Source: Thalassospira lucentensis
Lineage (GTDB): Bacteria > Pseudomonadota > Alphaproteobacteria > Rhodospirillales > Thalassospiraceae
Direction of reading: 5' to 3'
NCBI RefSeq assembly: GCF_032921865.1
Contig: NZ_CP136684.1
Span: 3,321,001-3,385,000, forward strand
DNA: 64,000 nt
Shown here: one piece after another, positions 9,924-18,092 of the stretch
Numbering within the stretch: position 1 is the first letter of the stretch
Layout of the letters: each line of letters begins with the position of its first letter
Program-made: the position numbers and the translations under genes
Notes under the pieces: model-generated
Database searches by the model: none
Seen by the model: only the letters and a program-made list of their open reading frames with translations
What the model was told of the DNA's origin: nothing

Positions 9924-9968
9924 CCAAACTTTGTGGTTGACAGCGATTTTTATCACTAGATGTAGTGG
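9921..9968. promoter_or_regulatory. Paired NrdR-like boxes upstream of nrdJ
   Basis: Two 16-base palindrome-like elements lie at 9921-9936 (CCACCAAACTTTGTGG) and 9953-9968 (TCACTAGATGTAGTGG). Their centres are 32 bases apart, about three helical turns. NrdR sites in proteobacteria are such paired, phased palindromes near ribonucleotide reductase promoters. The distal box matches the known pattern better than the proximal one. Confidence 0.65.
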
Positions 9969-10653
9969 TTCAATCGATGTCGCGCATATCTGATGTTTGG
10001 AAAATCTCGTTAAGATTGTTTAAACGCCCCGCAAGCCCGCGGAATACTGCGCTTCTGGCGATGGTGCGGCCATCACAAGTCCATAAGACTCGGACTACAT
10101 CTTGTGCCGGGACGAGATGACCCCCACAACGCAAAACAAAGCTAACGCCGTTTGCATTTGAAATCCAGCGCCAAGCACAGACAATGCCGTTTCGGAAATG
10201 TTTCTAGCACGGGGATGTCTGATAACATTTTGATATTTATATGAAAATCATTGTTTTTATTCGGCGCGAATTTTCAAGCCGGGCAGGGTATATGCAGGAC
10301 CGATAACCTTGGAATGCTGTGGATAAACAGGTGGACAAGACCGCGTGACGATTGTGTTGCAATGAGTTGGGCATACACAAGTGGTTGTGGGTTGTTTTGG
10401 AGGTGTTTTCGCGGAGTCATACCCCATATTGTGTGTCTGCCCCGGCTTTGCGGGGGCCTGTGCGGGAAATGCGGTATCTGCAGCTGTCTGAAACATTGAC
10501 TTTGCAGCAACATCACGACATATAAGGTCCTTATTGACCGCCGGACACAGGCCGCAAAATCAGGGCCCGCCAGCAAACACCGCTTTGCAAATACGGGCCT
10601 TTTGTCTGCGCGCCGCCAAAGGCGGAAGAACCAGATCTGGAGAGAGACCACAC

Positions 10654-11016
10654 ATGGCCACCGTCGGGACCCGCATTTTTACCGCGCTGTATGGCAAACG
10701 CGTCGGCGAAGACCGTTTTGGAAATGTCTATTACACCGAAAAGAAAGCCGCCAATGGTCGCCGTGCGAAACGCTGGGTGATTTATAAAGGTATTACCGAG
10801 GGTTCCAAGGTTCCGGCTGAATGGCATGCATGGCTGCATTACACGATTGATGCGCCGCTGTCGGAAAAGGCCGAAGACCGTTACGAGTGGCAGAAAGATC
10901 ACCTGCCGAACCTGACCGGGACCAAGCATGCCTATCGCCCGAAAGGCCACGAATATAGTGGCGGCCAGCGCGCCAAGGCGACTGGCGACTATCAGGCATG
11001 GTCGCCGGAAGGCTGA
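10654..11016 (+). CDS. NDUFA12 family NADH:ubiquinone oxidoreductase accessory subunit
   Basis: A 120-residue homologue of the mitochondrial complex I accessory subunit NDUFA12 (B17.2), present in alphaproteobacteria and bound to the peripheral arm of complex I. The family pattern is clear: KRVGEDRFGNVYYTEKK near residue 14, RRAKRWVIYKG, PAEWHAWLHYT near residue 50, and the C-terminal YQAWSPEG tail. The frame extends 40 codons upstream, but the ATG at 10654 has a GGAGAGAG ribosome site and gives the family length. In alphaproteobacteria this gene is commonly found apart from the nuo operon and next to mlaD and DUF2155 genes, as here. Confidence 0.94.
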   Translation: MATVGTRIFTALYGKRVGEDRFGNVYYTEKKAANGRRAKRWVIYKGITEGSKVPAEWHAWLHYTIDAPLSEKAEDRYEWQKDHLPNLTGTKHAYRPKGHEYSGGQRAKATGDYQAWSPEG

Positions 11017-11173
11017 TCGGGAATTGTTATATTCTGCAACCGGGCGCGACAATATGTTGGCGCCCGGTTGTGTTTCTACCGCGTTTTTGCACCGAAGTGC
11101 CCGAGCCGGTTGTTTTTTCGGCCCGCACGCGACAATATGCAGATCAACAAGATAGCAGATACGGATAAGGTCC

Positions 11174-11662
11174 ATGAGCAACAGACTGATCGAGAGCCTT
11201 GCAGGGGCAGCCGTAATCGCCGTGGCGGTGGGCTTTGCGTCCTATTCCTATTCCCGGGCGGGCATCGAGTTTGTTGACGGATACGAACTTTCGGCAAGCT
11301 TCAACCGCATTGATGGCCTGACGGTGGGCAATGATGTGCGGATTTCGGGTGTCAAGGTTGGCTCGGTCACGGCACAGGAACTGAACCCGAAGACCTATAT
11401 GGCGGTGGTCAAGATGACGGTGCGTTCCGATGTGGAACTGCCTGCGGACAGTTCGGCCAAGATCGCATCCGACGGATTGCTGGGCGGTAAATTCGTATCG
11501 CTGGAGCCGGGCGGGGATATCGACATGCTGGCCCCGGGCGGCGAGATTGAATACACGCAAGGGTCGGTTAACCTCGAAGAACTGATCGGGCAGGTGATTT
11601 ATTCGTCCGGCGGTGGATCTGGTGGTAATTCTGGTGGCAGTTCTTCGGACAGCCCCGAATAG
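11174..11662 (+). CDS. mlaD: MlaD-like MCE domain protein
   Basis: Substrate-binding subunit of the Mla phospholipid transporter, which keeps lipid asymmetry in the outer membrane. It has an N-terminal membrane anchor (residues 8-24) and one MCE domain (from about residue 37), with the conserved run of GLTVGNDVRISGVKVGSV and SDGLLGGKFVSLEPGG. It ends in a glycine/serine-rich tail. At 162 residues it is the normal size. The usual mlaE and mlaF partners are not adjacent and must be elsewhere. It follows the NDUFA12 gene by about 160 bases and may form one unit with the downstream genes. Confidence 0.93.
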   Translation: MSNRLIESLAGAAVIAVAVGFASYSYSRAGIEFVDGYELSASFNRIDGLTVGNDVRISGVKVGSVTAQELNPKTYMAVVKMTVRSDVELPADSSAKIASDGLLGGKFVSLEPGGDIDMLAPGGEIEYTQGSVNLEELIGQVIYSSGGGSGGNSGGSSSDSPE

Positions 11663-11833
11663 GCATTGATCCGGGTGGCGAGTTCGGTGACCGGGCCGGA
11701 ATGGCGGGTATGAAACCGGCCATGATTTTGCCGGTTTTACCGGTCAGTTTGCCGCGAAGTATCTTTGAGAGCTTGCGTAACGTGATATCGACACCGATAT
11801 CCTGATCAGATCGAAAGGCAGCGGAGCCGCTTG

Positions 11834-12079
11834 ATGAGCAAGTCCGATAGCATGAACAGGAATTTTCCCACATGGCAGGACCCCGAAGGGGCACCGCTTT
11901 CGTGCGTGGAGAAGATCAAGGTTCTGAACGAGAATTTCGGCGAACTGCGCGAAATGATGCAGGAAGCAATGGAAGACGCGTTGCTGATGGGTTGCGACGA
12001 GGAACAGTTCCGCCAGGTGATGCGCAGCGTTGTTGAAGAGCTGCACAATCCTTATGGCAAGCCAGACGATCAGGACTGA
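11834..12079 (+). CDS. Small conserved-looking acidic helical protein
   Basis: An 81-residue hydrophilic protein of unknown function. It has no membrane segment or signal peptide. Residues 25-65 are strongly helical and acidic (NENFGELREMMQEAMEDALLMG then EEQFRQVMRSVVEEL), and two cysteines lie at about 23 and 54. The ATG at 11834 is preceded by GGAG at good spacing; the TTG just before it is rejected. It sits between mlaD and the DUF2155 gene, only six bases before the latter, so it is probably translated and used with that cluster. I do not recognise the family. Confidence 0.7.
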   Translation: MSKSDSMNRNFPTWQDPEGAPLSCVEKIKVLNENFGELREMMQEAMEDALLMGCDEEQFRQVMRSVVEELHNPYGKPDDQD

Positions 12080-12085
12080 TTATTC

Positions 12086-12529
12086 ATGAAAACCAAGATA
12101 GTGTTTGGCGCTGCGGTTGCCGCGGTTGTTTCTGTGGCTGCTTTGACGTCTGCCTTTGCGCTGGATTATCGCCCGGCCGAGATCGCCCAGCTTCAGGGGC
12201 TTGATAAAATCACCGCCCGCATTTCGACCTTTGAGGTGCCGGTCGGCCAGACGGCGAAATTCGGCACCCTTACGATCCGGGTTGATGCCTGCTATCGCAC
12301 CCCGCCGGAAGAACGCCCGGAAAGTGCCGGTTTCCTTGAAATTTCCGACCAGCGTGAAGATGCCGAAAACACCGTCGCCGAACTGTTTTCGGGCTGGATG
12401 TTTGCGTCAACACCGGGTCTTTCGGGGCTTGAACATCCGGTTTATGACGTGTGGGTCAAGGAATGCATTGATCCGAATGATCAGGGATCAGGGGCCGTCG
12501 AACAGGGGCAACCCGCCCCCGCAGAATGA
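12086..12529 (+). CDS. DUF2155 domain exported protein
   Basis: An exported protein of 147 residues with a signal peptide (residues 1-25, cleavage after TSAFA or nearby). The DUF2155 core has the typical ITARISTFEVPVGQTAKFGTL segment and the paired cysteines in RVDACYRTPPEERPESAGF and WVKECIDP, which could form a disulphide. The family is uncharacterised and largely alphaproteobacterial, and is often found beside the NDUFA12 gene. The protein ends in a short Gln/Pro tail. It is preceded by six bases after the small helical gene. Confidence 0.9.
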   Translation: MKTKIVFGAAVAAVVSVAALTSAFALDYRPAEIAQLQGLDKITARISTFEVPVGQTAKFGTLTIRVDACYRTPPEERPESAGFLEISDQREDAENTVAELFSGWMFASTPGLSGLEHPVYDVWVKECIDPNDQGSGAVEQGQPAPAE

Positions 12530-12559
12530 TATTCCCGCACAAGATTGTTTCCAAATGCA

Positions 12560-12582
12560 GGCCGATGCACAGTGCGTCGGCC
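12560..12582 (+). terminator. Hairpin after the DUF2155 gene
   Basis: Nine-base stem (GGCCGATGC / GCGTCGGCC, with one G-T pair) around loop ACAGT, 30 bases after the stop codon. The following U-run is poor, so it may stabilise the message more than terminate it. Confidence 0.5.
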
Positions 12583-12908
12583 GCAATTGTTTTGGGGAAT
12601 GATTTGTGACGACGGGATATCAGATGATTTGACGTTACGTCATGCATGGGATTCGCAATGCGAAAGAGGCGCCTGTGCCCGGTAAACCGGGGATTTTGTC
12701 GGAAAGTATATCGATTTTGGTTCTGATATCAGTGCGTTCTCATTTTGGATAAAATAAGGCGCAAACGGCGTTTATTGTTTCCTCTGGGGAAAATGAGTGT
12801 TGCGGGCTGTCCGGCTTGAGGCCAGGGGCATGTGCTGTCATCCTTTTTCCAGTTTTGTTGCGATGCGGCAATTCGCGTCGAACGATTTTTAAACAAGGGA
12901 TGTGCATA
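12583..12908. other. Gene-free leader region before yceI
   Basis: No coding sequence is seen. Two short dyads are present that could be operators for the yceI cluster: TGACG-TTA-CGTCA near 12632-12644 and TTCGCA-ATGCGAA near 12650-12664. No known motif was matched. Confidence 0.4.
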
Positions 12909-13502
12909 ATGTTTACGTCAATCAAGAAGGCCGGTTTCGTTCTGGCGATTGCAGCGGGTCTTTCGGGGGCTGCCGTTTCGGCACAGGCGGCCGAGAGCTA
13001 TAAGCTCGATCCGACCCATACCAGCGTGATCTTCATCGTCAACCATCTTGGTTTTTCCAACTTCCAGGGCCGTTTTGGCGGCACGAGCGGCGAACTGACG
13101 CTTGATCGTGAAAACCCGGCGGCATCGTCGGCGATCATTACGATTGACCTCAGCAAGGTCGATACCGGTGTCGAGGGCCTCGACAACCACATGAAAACCG
13201 CCGACTTCCTGAATGTTGAACAGAACCCGACCGCAACGTTCAAAAGCACCTCGATCGAGATGACCGGCGATAAGACCGCCACCATCACCGGCGACCTGAC
13301 CCTTCTGGGCCAGACCAAGCCGCTGGTTCTGGATGTGACCCTGACCGGTGAAGGCGATCACCCGATGACCGGCGATCATGTTCTTGGTTTCGGCGCGACC
13401 GGTACCGTGACCCGTTCGGAATATGGCATGAACTATCTGGTGCCGGCTGTCAGCGACGAAGTCGAACTGCAGATTTCGACCGAGTTCCTGCAGCAGAAAT
13501 AA
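12909..13502 (+). CDS. YceI family periplasmic protein (first copy)
   Basis: Periplasmic lipocalin-like beta-barrel of the YceI family, which binds isoprenoid or other long lipids in its tunnel. A signal peptide spans about residues 1-27 (SAQA-AES). The mature chain begins with the classic YKLDPTHTSVIFIVNHLGFSNFQGRFGG, followed by the NHMKTADFLNVEQNPTATFKS block. The ATG at 12909 follows AAGG and gives a proper signal peptide; the upstream in-frame ATG does not. It is the first of a yceI-cytochrome b561-yceI cluster, with a hairpin separating it from the cytochrome gene. Confidence 0.95.
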   Translation: MFTSIKKAGFVLAIAAGLSGAAVSAQAAESYKLDPTHTSVIFIVNHLGFSNFQGRFGGTSGELTLDRENPAASSAIITIDLSKVDTGVEGLDNHMKTADFLNVEQNPTATFKSTSIEMTGDKTATITGDLTLLGQTKPLVLDVTLTGEGDHPMTGDHVLGFGATGTVTRSEYGMNYLVPAVSDEVELQISTEFLQQK

Positions 13503-13512
13503 CGATACTGAC

Positions 13513-13547
13513 AAACCGGCGGCGGCATGTGATTGTCCCGCCGGTTT
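13513..13547 (+). terminator. Hairpin between yceI and the cytochrome b561 gene
   Basis: Ten-base stem (AAACCGGCGG / CCGCCGGTTT) with a 15-base loop, followed by a T-run near 13551-13557, 11 bases after the yceI stop. It may reduce read-through into the cytochrome gene. Confidence 0.7.
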
Positions 13548-13575
13548 GGTGTTTTTTGTCCTGAGAGGATCACAT

Positions 13576-14130
13576 ATGGCGCTTCGCAGTACGCAAACGG
13601 GCTTTGGTCCGGTGACCAAGAGTTTTCACTGGCTGATGGCGATCCTGTTTGCCACGATGTTTGCGATTGGCTGGTATATGGATCTTTTGCCGCTGGGGCT
13701 GGAAAAGCTGGCGTGGATTTCACGCCATAAATCGATTGGTGTTACCATCCTTTTCCTGGCGATTTTGCGCATTATCTGGCGTCTGGCCGAACAGACACCG
13801 GCGGGGCTCGGTGAAAAGGCATGGGAACGTCAGGCGGCGAAACTGGCGCATTTCGCGCTTTATGCCGTGATGCTGGCCATGCCGCTAAGCGGGTGGCTGA
13901 TGTCGTCGGCGGCGAATTTTTCGGTCAGTGTCTTTGGCCTGTTCACGCTTCCAGACCTCGTCGGGCCGGACAAGGTACTTTATGAACAGCTTCGCTTTAC
14001 CCACTGGATATTGTCCTGGGTAATTGTCGGTCTTGTCGGGCTGCATGTGGCTGCGGCATTCAAACATCATTTCATCAATCGCGATGCGACGCTCCGCCGG
14101 ATGCTTCCGGGGACGGGGAAAGGGAGTTGA
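13576..14130 (+). CDS. Cytochrome b561 family protein
   Basis: Four-helix inner-membrane di-haem cytochrome b (184 residues) of the prokaryotic b561 family. Histidines that could bind haem are in KSFHWLMAILF near residue 19, ISRHKSIGVTI near residue 55, and the FTHWILSW and GLHVAAAFKHHF segments near residues 145 and 160. The in-frame ATG at 13546 is rejected because the ATG at 13576 has AGAGGA at good spacing. These proteins move electrons between quinols and periplasmic acceptors; pairing with yceI genes is a recurrent arrangement. The stop codon lies just before the second yceI. Confidence 0.93.
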   Translation: MALRSTQTGFGPVTKSFHWLMAILFATMFAIGWYMDLLPLGLEKLAWISRHKSIGVTILFLAILRIIWRLAEQTPAGLGEKAWERQAAKLAHFALYAVMLAMPLSGWLMSSAANFSVSVFGLFTLPDLVGPDKVLYEQLRFTHWILSWVIVGLVGLHVAAAFKHHFINRDATLRRMLPGTGKGS

Positions 14131-14132
14131 TC

Positions 14133-14708
14133 ATGACGTCTTTGTTTAAAAACATTCTGCGCGCTTCGGCGATTGTTCCGGCGATGGCCATTTGCACCCC
14201 GGCCTTTGCCGCCGATCAGTGGCAGGTCAAAACCGATGACAGCGATATCGAATTTGCCGGCACCCAGCTTGGCGCGGATTTCGAGGGCGAGTTCAATAAA
14301 TTCACCGCCGAAATCAGTTTTTCGCCGGATGATCTTGCCGGATCGAAAGTCAGTGTCCTGATTGATATCGCATCGGTTAATACCGAAAATGCCGATCGCG
14401 ACAGCCAGATCATTTCAGCAGACTGGTTTGATGTCGCGCAGTGGCCGACCGCAAAGTTTGAAACCAAATCCTTCCGCGAAATCGCGCCGGGCCAGTATGA
14501 GGCGACGGCTGATCTGACGATCCGGGATGTGACCAAGGAAGTCGTTCTGCCCTTTACGCTTGAGATTGAGGGCAATGAGGCGGAAGCCGAAGGGACGGTG
14601 ACGATCAAGCGGACGGATTTCGGCGTCGGGCAGGGCCAGTGGAGCGATACCAGCCAGGTCGGTGATGATGTGACCATCCGCATTGATATTGATGCGACCC
14701 GGTCATGA
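14133..14708 (+). CDS. YceI family periplasmic protein (second copy)
   Basis: Second YceI-fold protein (191 residues) with a signal peptide ending near AFA-ADQ. The barrel shows DSDIEFAGTQLGADFEGEFNKF, the NTENADRDSQIISADWFDV segment equivalent to the HxxxxxFLN block, and the C-terminal KRTDFGVGQGQWSD. It is clearly diverged from the first copy, so this is not a recent duplication. The start at 14133 follows AGGGAG and lies two bases past the cytochrome stop; a TTG at 14127 is rejected. Probably co-translated with the cytochrome and possibly exchanging quinone-like lipid with it (inference). Confidence 0.93.
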   Translation: MTSLFKNILRASAIVPAMAICTPAFAADQWQVKTDDSDIEFAGTQLGADFEGEFNKFTAEISFSPDDLAGSKVSVLIDIASVNTENADRDSQIISADWFDVAQWPTAKFETKSFREIAPGQYEATADLTIRDVTKEVVLPFTLEIEGNEAEAEGTVTIKRTDFGVGQGQWSDTSQVGDDVTIRIDIDATRS

Positions 14709-14711
14709 TGC

Positions 14712-14739
14712 CGATAGCGCGATAGCACGATAGCCCGAT
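14712..14739. repeat. Short tandem repeat, 8-base unit CGATAGCN
   Basis: Three consecutive units CGATAGCG, CGATAGCA and CGATAGCC plus a partial fourth (CGATG) follow the yceI stop codon. A slippage-prone short repeat in non-coding DNA. Confidence 0.8.
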
Positions 14740-14742
14740 GAA

Positions 14743-14772
14743 CAAAAAAACAGCCGCCCAACCGGGCGGCTG
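14743..14772 (-). terminator. Terminator for the chemotaxis receptor gene
   Basis: Hairpin CAGCCGCCC / GGGCGGCTG with a short loop at 14751-14772. The A-run at 14743-14750 gives a U-tract for the minus-strand transcript. Confidence 0.85.
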
Positions 14773-14798
14773 TTCTCATTTAGGCGCAGCAGTCGATA

Positions 14799-16499
14799 TC
14801 AGGCGGCTGCGTTTTTGCGCAGATCGGCAAGGAAGCTTTCGACGGCCTGATCCAGCGACACGGCTTCGGCGACGAGTTTCTCGGCTGTCTGGGCAAGCTG
14901 GGTCGTGCCTGATGAAACCTTGCCGGCATTGTCATTGACGGTTTCGATCCGCTCGGACACTTCGCGGGTGCCGTTGGCGGCTTCTTCGACGTTACGTGCG
15001 ATTTCGCCGATGGCGGCGTGCTGTTCCTCGACCGCAGCGGCAATCGCGGTTGAACTGTCGGCGACCTTGGCGATGGTTTCGGAAATGCGGCGGATGGCGT
15101 CAACCGCCTCGCCGGTTTCGTTCTGGACCGAGGTGATCTGCTGATTGATTTCCTCGGTCGCCTTGGCGGTCTGGTTGGCAAGGTTTTTGACCTCGCTTGC
15201 GACAACCGCAAAGCCCTTGCCGGCATCGCCTGCGCGGGCGGCTTCGATGGTGGCGTTCAGGGCCAGAAGGTTGGTCTGTTCGGCAATGTCACCGATCAGT
15301 TTGGCGACGTCGCCGATTTTCTGTGCGGCGTCGGCAAGGCCGGTGACGGTTTCGTTGGTGCGGGTGGCTTCATCATTGGCCTGATTGGCAATGTCGGCCG
15401 AACGCGCGATCTGCTGGGCGATTTCATCGGACGATGCGGTCAGTTGTTCGGTCGCGGCAGAGACGGTTTGAACGTTGCCCGATGTCTGGGCGGTGGCGGT
15501 TGCAACGGCGCCTGACAGCTTGCTGTTCATTTCGGTGGCAGACTGCATGTTTGCCGTCGCCTTTTTCATGTCCGAGATCGAGGCCGAGATCGACTGGATC
15601 AGGCCCTTGACCCGATTTTCCAGACTGCTTGCCATTTCCAGAACGTCCTTGCGGCGTTTCTGTTCGGCTTCGGTTTCCATCTGTTTCTGGCGTTGCTGCA
15701 ATTGCAGGTTTTCGCGGGCCTGTTCGCGGAAGGCCACAACGGTGCGCGCCATATCGCCCACTTCGTCCCCACGGTCCTGACCTTCGATATGACCGTCGAG
15801 ATCGCCATTGGCAATGTAGGTCATGCGTTCGGAAAGCTTGCGCAGGCCATTGGTAATATCGCGTCCGATCCAGAAACCGGTCAGCATCAGAAGGGCAATG
15901 ATCGCCAAACTTAACGTGATGAACCAGATCGCGGAATCCCAGAAGGCGACGTCAACATCGTCGATATAGACGCCGGTGCCAAGAATGGCCCCCCATGGCA
16001 GGGGATGTGCAAAGGAGATTTTTTCAAATGTCAGTTCCTTTGGCTCGCCGGGTTTGGGCCAGTGATAGGATGAAAAACCGCCATTCGGGTTGCTGCCGGC
16101 TGCCACCAGATCACGAATGAAGTAAGCGCCGTTCGGGTCCTGGACAGAGGTGAAATCCTTGCCGACCAGTGCCGGGTTGGCCCCGTGCATGACCATGATA
16201 TTGTCCTTGGTCAGGGCAAAGAAGTAACCGATATCGCCATCATATTTGCCTGCGGAAACGACCTTGTAGAATGCGTCGATTGCGGCCTGTTGATCAAGCT
16301 CGCCCGCCTTGACCTGCTTTTGAAAATCGTTGGCCTGCGACACCGCATATTCGGTGATGGCGCGGATTTTCTCCTTGCGGTCTTCAAGCAGGGTGGTGCG
16401 CAAACTCATAAGTTCGAAGGTTGAAATGACGATCAGGCCGAGCAGGGCCACGATGGACAAACCGGCGATCTTGTAGCCGATTTTGATTTTCTGCAGCAT
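14799..16499 (-). CDS. Methyl-accepting chemotaxis protein with single Cache domain
   Basis: Membrane chemoreceptor (566 residues). Order: membrane helix (about 10-30); a periplasmic sCache_2 sensor with the [28 protein letters not shown] stretch typical of small-acid or carboxylate sensing; second membrane helix near 190-210; HAMP; and the long signalling coiled coil. The hairpin tip lies near the [32 protein letters not shown] block in outline. The upstream ATG at 16541 is rejected because the ATG at 16499 has GGGAGA and gives a normal N-terminus. No CheA-binding partner genes are adjacent. Ligand unknown. Confidence 0.95.
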   Translation of the reverse strand: MLQKIKIGYKIAGLSIVALLGLIVISTFELMSLRTTLLEDRKEKIRAITEYAVSQANDFQKQVKAGELDQQAAIDAFYKVVSAGKYDGDIGYFFALTKDNIMVMHGANPALVGKDFTSVQDPNGAYFIRDLVAAGSNPNGGFSSYHWPKPGEPKELTFEKISFAHPLPWGAILGTGVYIDDVDVAFWDSAIWFITLSLAIIALLMLTGFWIGRDITNGLRKLSERMTYIANGDLDGHIEGQDRGDEVGDMARTVVAFREQARENLQLQQRQKQMETEAEQKRRKDVLEMASSLENRVKGLIQSISASISDMKKATANMQSATEMNSKLSGAVATATAQTSGNVQTVSAATEQLTASSDEIAQQIARSADIANQANDEATRTNETVTGLADAAQKIGDVAKLIGDIAEQTNLLALNATIEAARAGDAGKGFAVVASEVKNLANQTAKATEEINQQITSVQNETGEAVDAIRRISETIAKVADSSTAIAAAVEEQHAAIGEIARNVEEAANGTREVSERIETVNDNAGKVSSGTTQLAQTAEKLVAEAVSLDQAVESFLADLRKNAAA

Positions 16500-16657
16500 G
16501 TAATGATTTCTCCCGACCCACACCGAATGTATAGATGCCACGACAATATGATTGTCGGGCTTTCTGCCGCTGTCCAGACAGATTTCCTATACTTTGGGAT
16601 GGGCTGCTGGTCTTTCAATAAGGTGCAGAAAAAATCCTGTAACATCATATACGAAAA

Positions 16658-16686
16658 ACACCTGCCTTCGATGTGAGGGCAGGTGT
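16658..16686 (-). terminator. Terminator for the carboxylesterase gene
   Basis: Nine-base stem (ACACCTGCC / GGCAGGTGT) with an 11-base loop. The A-run at 16654-16658 gives a U-tract on the minus strand. Confidence 0.8.
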
Positions 16687-16716
16687 CGGGCGGTGTATCG
16701 AAATTTCCGGGCGTTT

Positions 16717-17415
16717 TCAGCCAAGATGCGATTGCAGGAATTTCATCGCCAGAAGAATGCCTTCCTCGTCGATGCCGTGCTGAAGGCCGGGGCGTTCGTG
16801 CAGTTTGGCGGCAAAGCCGTTGGCGGTCAGGGTATCAAGTGCCAGTCGGGATGCCTCTATCGGGACGACCGGATCGGCGGTGCCATGAACCAGCAGAACC
16901 GGCGGTCTGGTTTTGATCGCGCTTGCAAATGCTTCGTCGCCCAGAAGAGCGCCCGAGAAACCGACGACACCGGCCAGAGCCGGATCGCGACGCGGTGCGG
17001 TTTGCAGCGACATCATCGTGCCCTGCGAGAAGCCGATCAGGGCAAGTTTGTTTGCCGGAAGGTTATGTTCGGCCAGAAGGGTATCGATGAAGCGGTCGAT
17101 ATAGGCGGAGTTTTTCGCTGCCCCCTCGGCCATGGCGCGCAGCGCGCCCGACATGGTTTCGGGCTGACGGCGGAGAAATTCCGGATCATATTCGGCCAGG
17201 CTGAACCATTGCCGCCCAAACGGCGACATTTCGCATGGAAACGGGGCATTGGGCGAATAAAACGCGGTGTCGGGCAGGGCACGGGCAAAATGAGGTGCCA
17301 GCCCGATCAGGTCATTGCCATCGGCGCCATAGCCATGCAGCAGGATCACGATGCTTTTGGTCGTTCCCGATGCGGCCGGCAGCATCGGTCCGTTCAATGC
17401 GGTTTCGGCGGTCAT
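16717..17415 (-). CDS. Phospholipase/carboxylesterase family alpha/beta hydrolase
   Basis: Alpha/beta-hydrolase of the YpfH/acyl-protein-thioesterase-like carboxylesterase family (232 residues). The oxyanion region is VILLHGYGADGNDLIGLAP (about residues 24-42), the nucleophile elbow is LIGFSQGTMMSLQ (Ser near 120), the acid is in VHGTADPVVP (Asp near 171), and the catalytic His is in GLQHGIDEEG near residue 210. Predicted cytosolic; cleaves short acyl esters, natural substrate unknown. The start at 17415 has GAAGGGA upstream; the frame beyond it has no ribosome site. Confidence 0.92.
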   Translation of the reverse strand: MTAETALNGPMLPAASGTTKSIVILLHGYGADGNDLIGLAPHFARALPDTAFYSPNAPFPCEMSPFGRQWFSLAEYDPEFLRRQPETMSGALRAMAEGAAKNSAYIDRFIDTLLAEHNLPANKLALIGFSQGTMMSLQTAPRRDPALAGVVGFSGALLGDEAFASAIKTRPPVLLVHGTADPVVPIEASRLALDTLTANGFAAKLHERPGLQHGIDEEGILLAMKFLQSHLG

Positions 17416-18092
17416 GTCAGATCCCTTCGTTTGTCTTTGTCCCTGATTAGCAATGCTGCGTCGCAACGGCCAGTCTTTTTATATCTGGCGGTTTTCAGTG
17501 GCAGCAATTTGATCGCGACGCTGTTCCCCGATGAAGCGGTAAAGGATCGGTTTGCCCCGCATTGTATGGGGCCAAAGGAGAGATTGGTCGGACAAATACC
17601 CGGCGGGTGATGTATCGGGCAGGTAAATGACGGAACAGGGCCATGATCCACGTTGTGATATGGGCTGTAATATGGCCTGTGGATAACTTTGTGGATGATT
17701 GGCCCGGTATAGCCAGAATTGATCAGGATTTCTGTCAATAAAGCATGATTTTGCGACGGCGAACTATTCATTGGGATAGTATTTTGGGCAGCAATCATGA
17801 CCAAATGGTCGAAATTCCTGTCACAAATTTATTGCGATTTCACAGTCATTTGTCGGAAATTGTGAAAAAATCATGACATGAATTTGCATGTCTGGTGGGT
17901 TTTGAGAGGGTCAGGCAGGCGGAGAAAAATCGCCTAAAGGGTGAATGAGGGGTGGATGGTATTCCACAATGTGGATTCTTTGATGCATAACAGTTCCAAA
18001 GGTGCCTTTTGCACCTGTGCAAACTGTGTCACAAGAAGTCCTCCGGATGATCCGGAATTCGCCCCATCCGAAGAAGATTTTCCGAGGCCCCG
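17416..18092. other. Gene-free AT-rich region with DnaA-box-like sites
   Basis: About 680 bases without a credible gene. It contains a perfect DnaA box sequence (TGTGGATAA, 17678-17686), a one-mismatch copy (TGTGGATGA, 17690-17698) and a TCCACA-A-TGTGGA dyad (17963-17975). A clearly AT-rich stretch runs from about 17740 to 17890. This has some features of a replication-initiation or DnaA-regulated region, but the evidence is thin. It also holds the promoters of the divergent esterase and MATE genes. Confidence 0.4.

Larger units (their letters stand above)
9707..10653. other. Gene-free region between nrdJ and the NDUFA12 gene
   Basis: No credible coding sequence is visible. The left part (9707-9890) is the nrdJ leader, with two possible hairpins on the minus strand: TGGCC...GGCCA at 9813-9832, and a larger CTTGG...CCAAG structure near 9870-9895. 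The middle part holds small hairpins (GATGG...CCATC near 10060; AGTCC...GGACT near 10080). A perfect DnaA-box sequence (TGTGGATAA) is at 10318-10326. The right part is AT-richer and should hold the promoter of the next gene. No riboswitch consensus was recognised. Confidence 0.5.

Noticed and set aside
17416..18092. Chromosomal replication origin
   Set aside because: Two DnaA boxes and an AT-rich tract are not enough; none of the usual origin neighbours (dnaA, hemE, parAB, gidA) is present.
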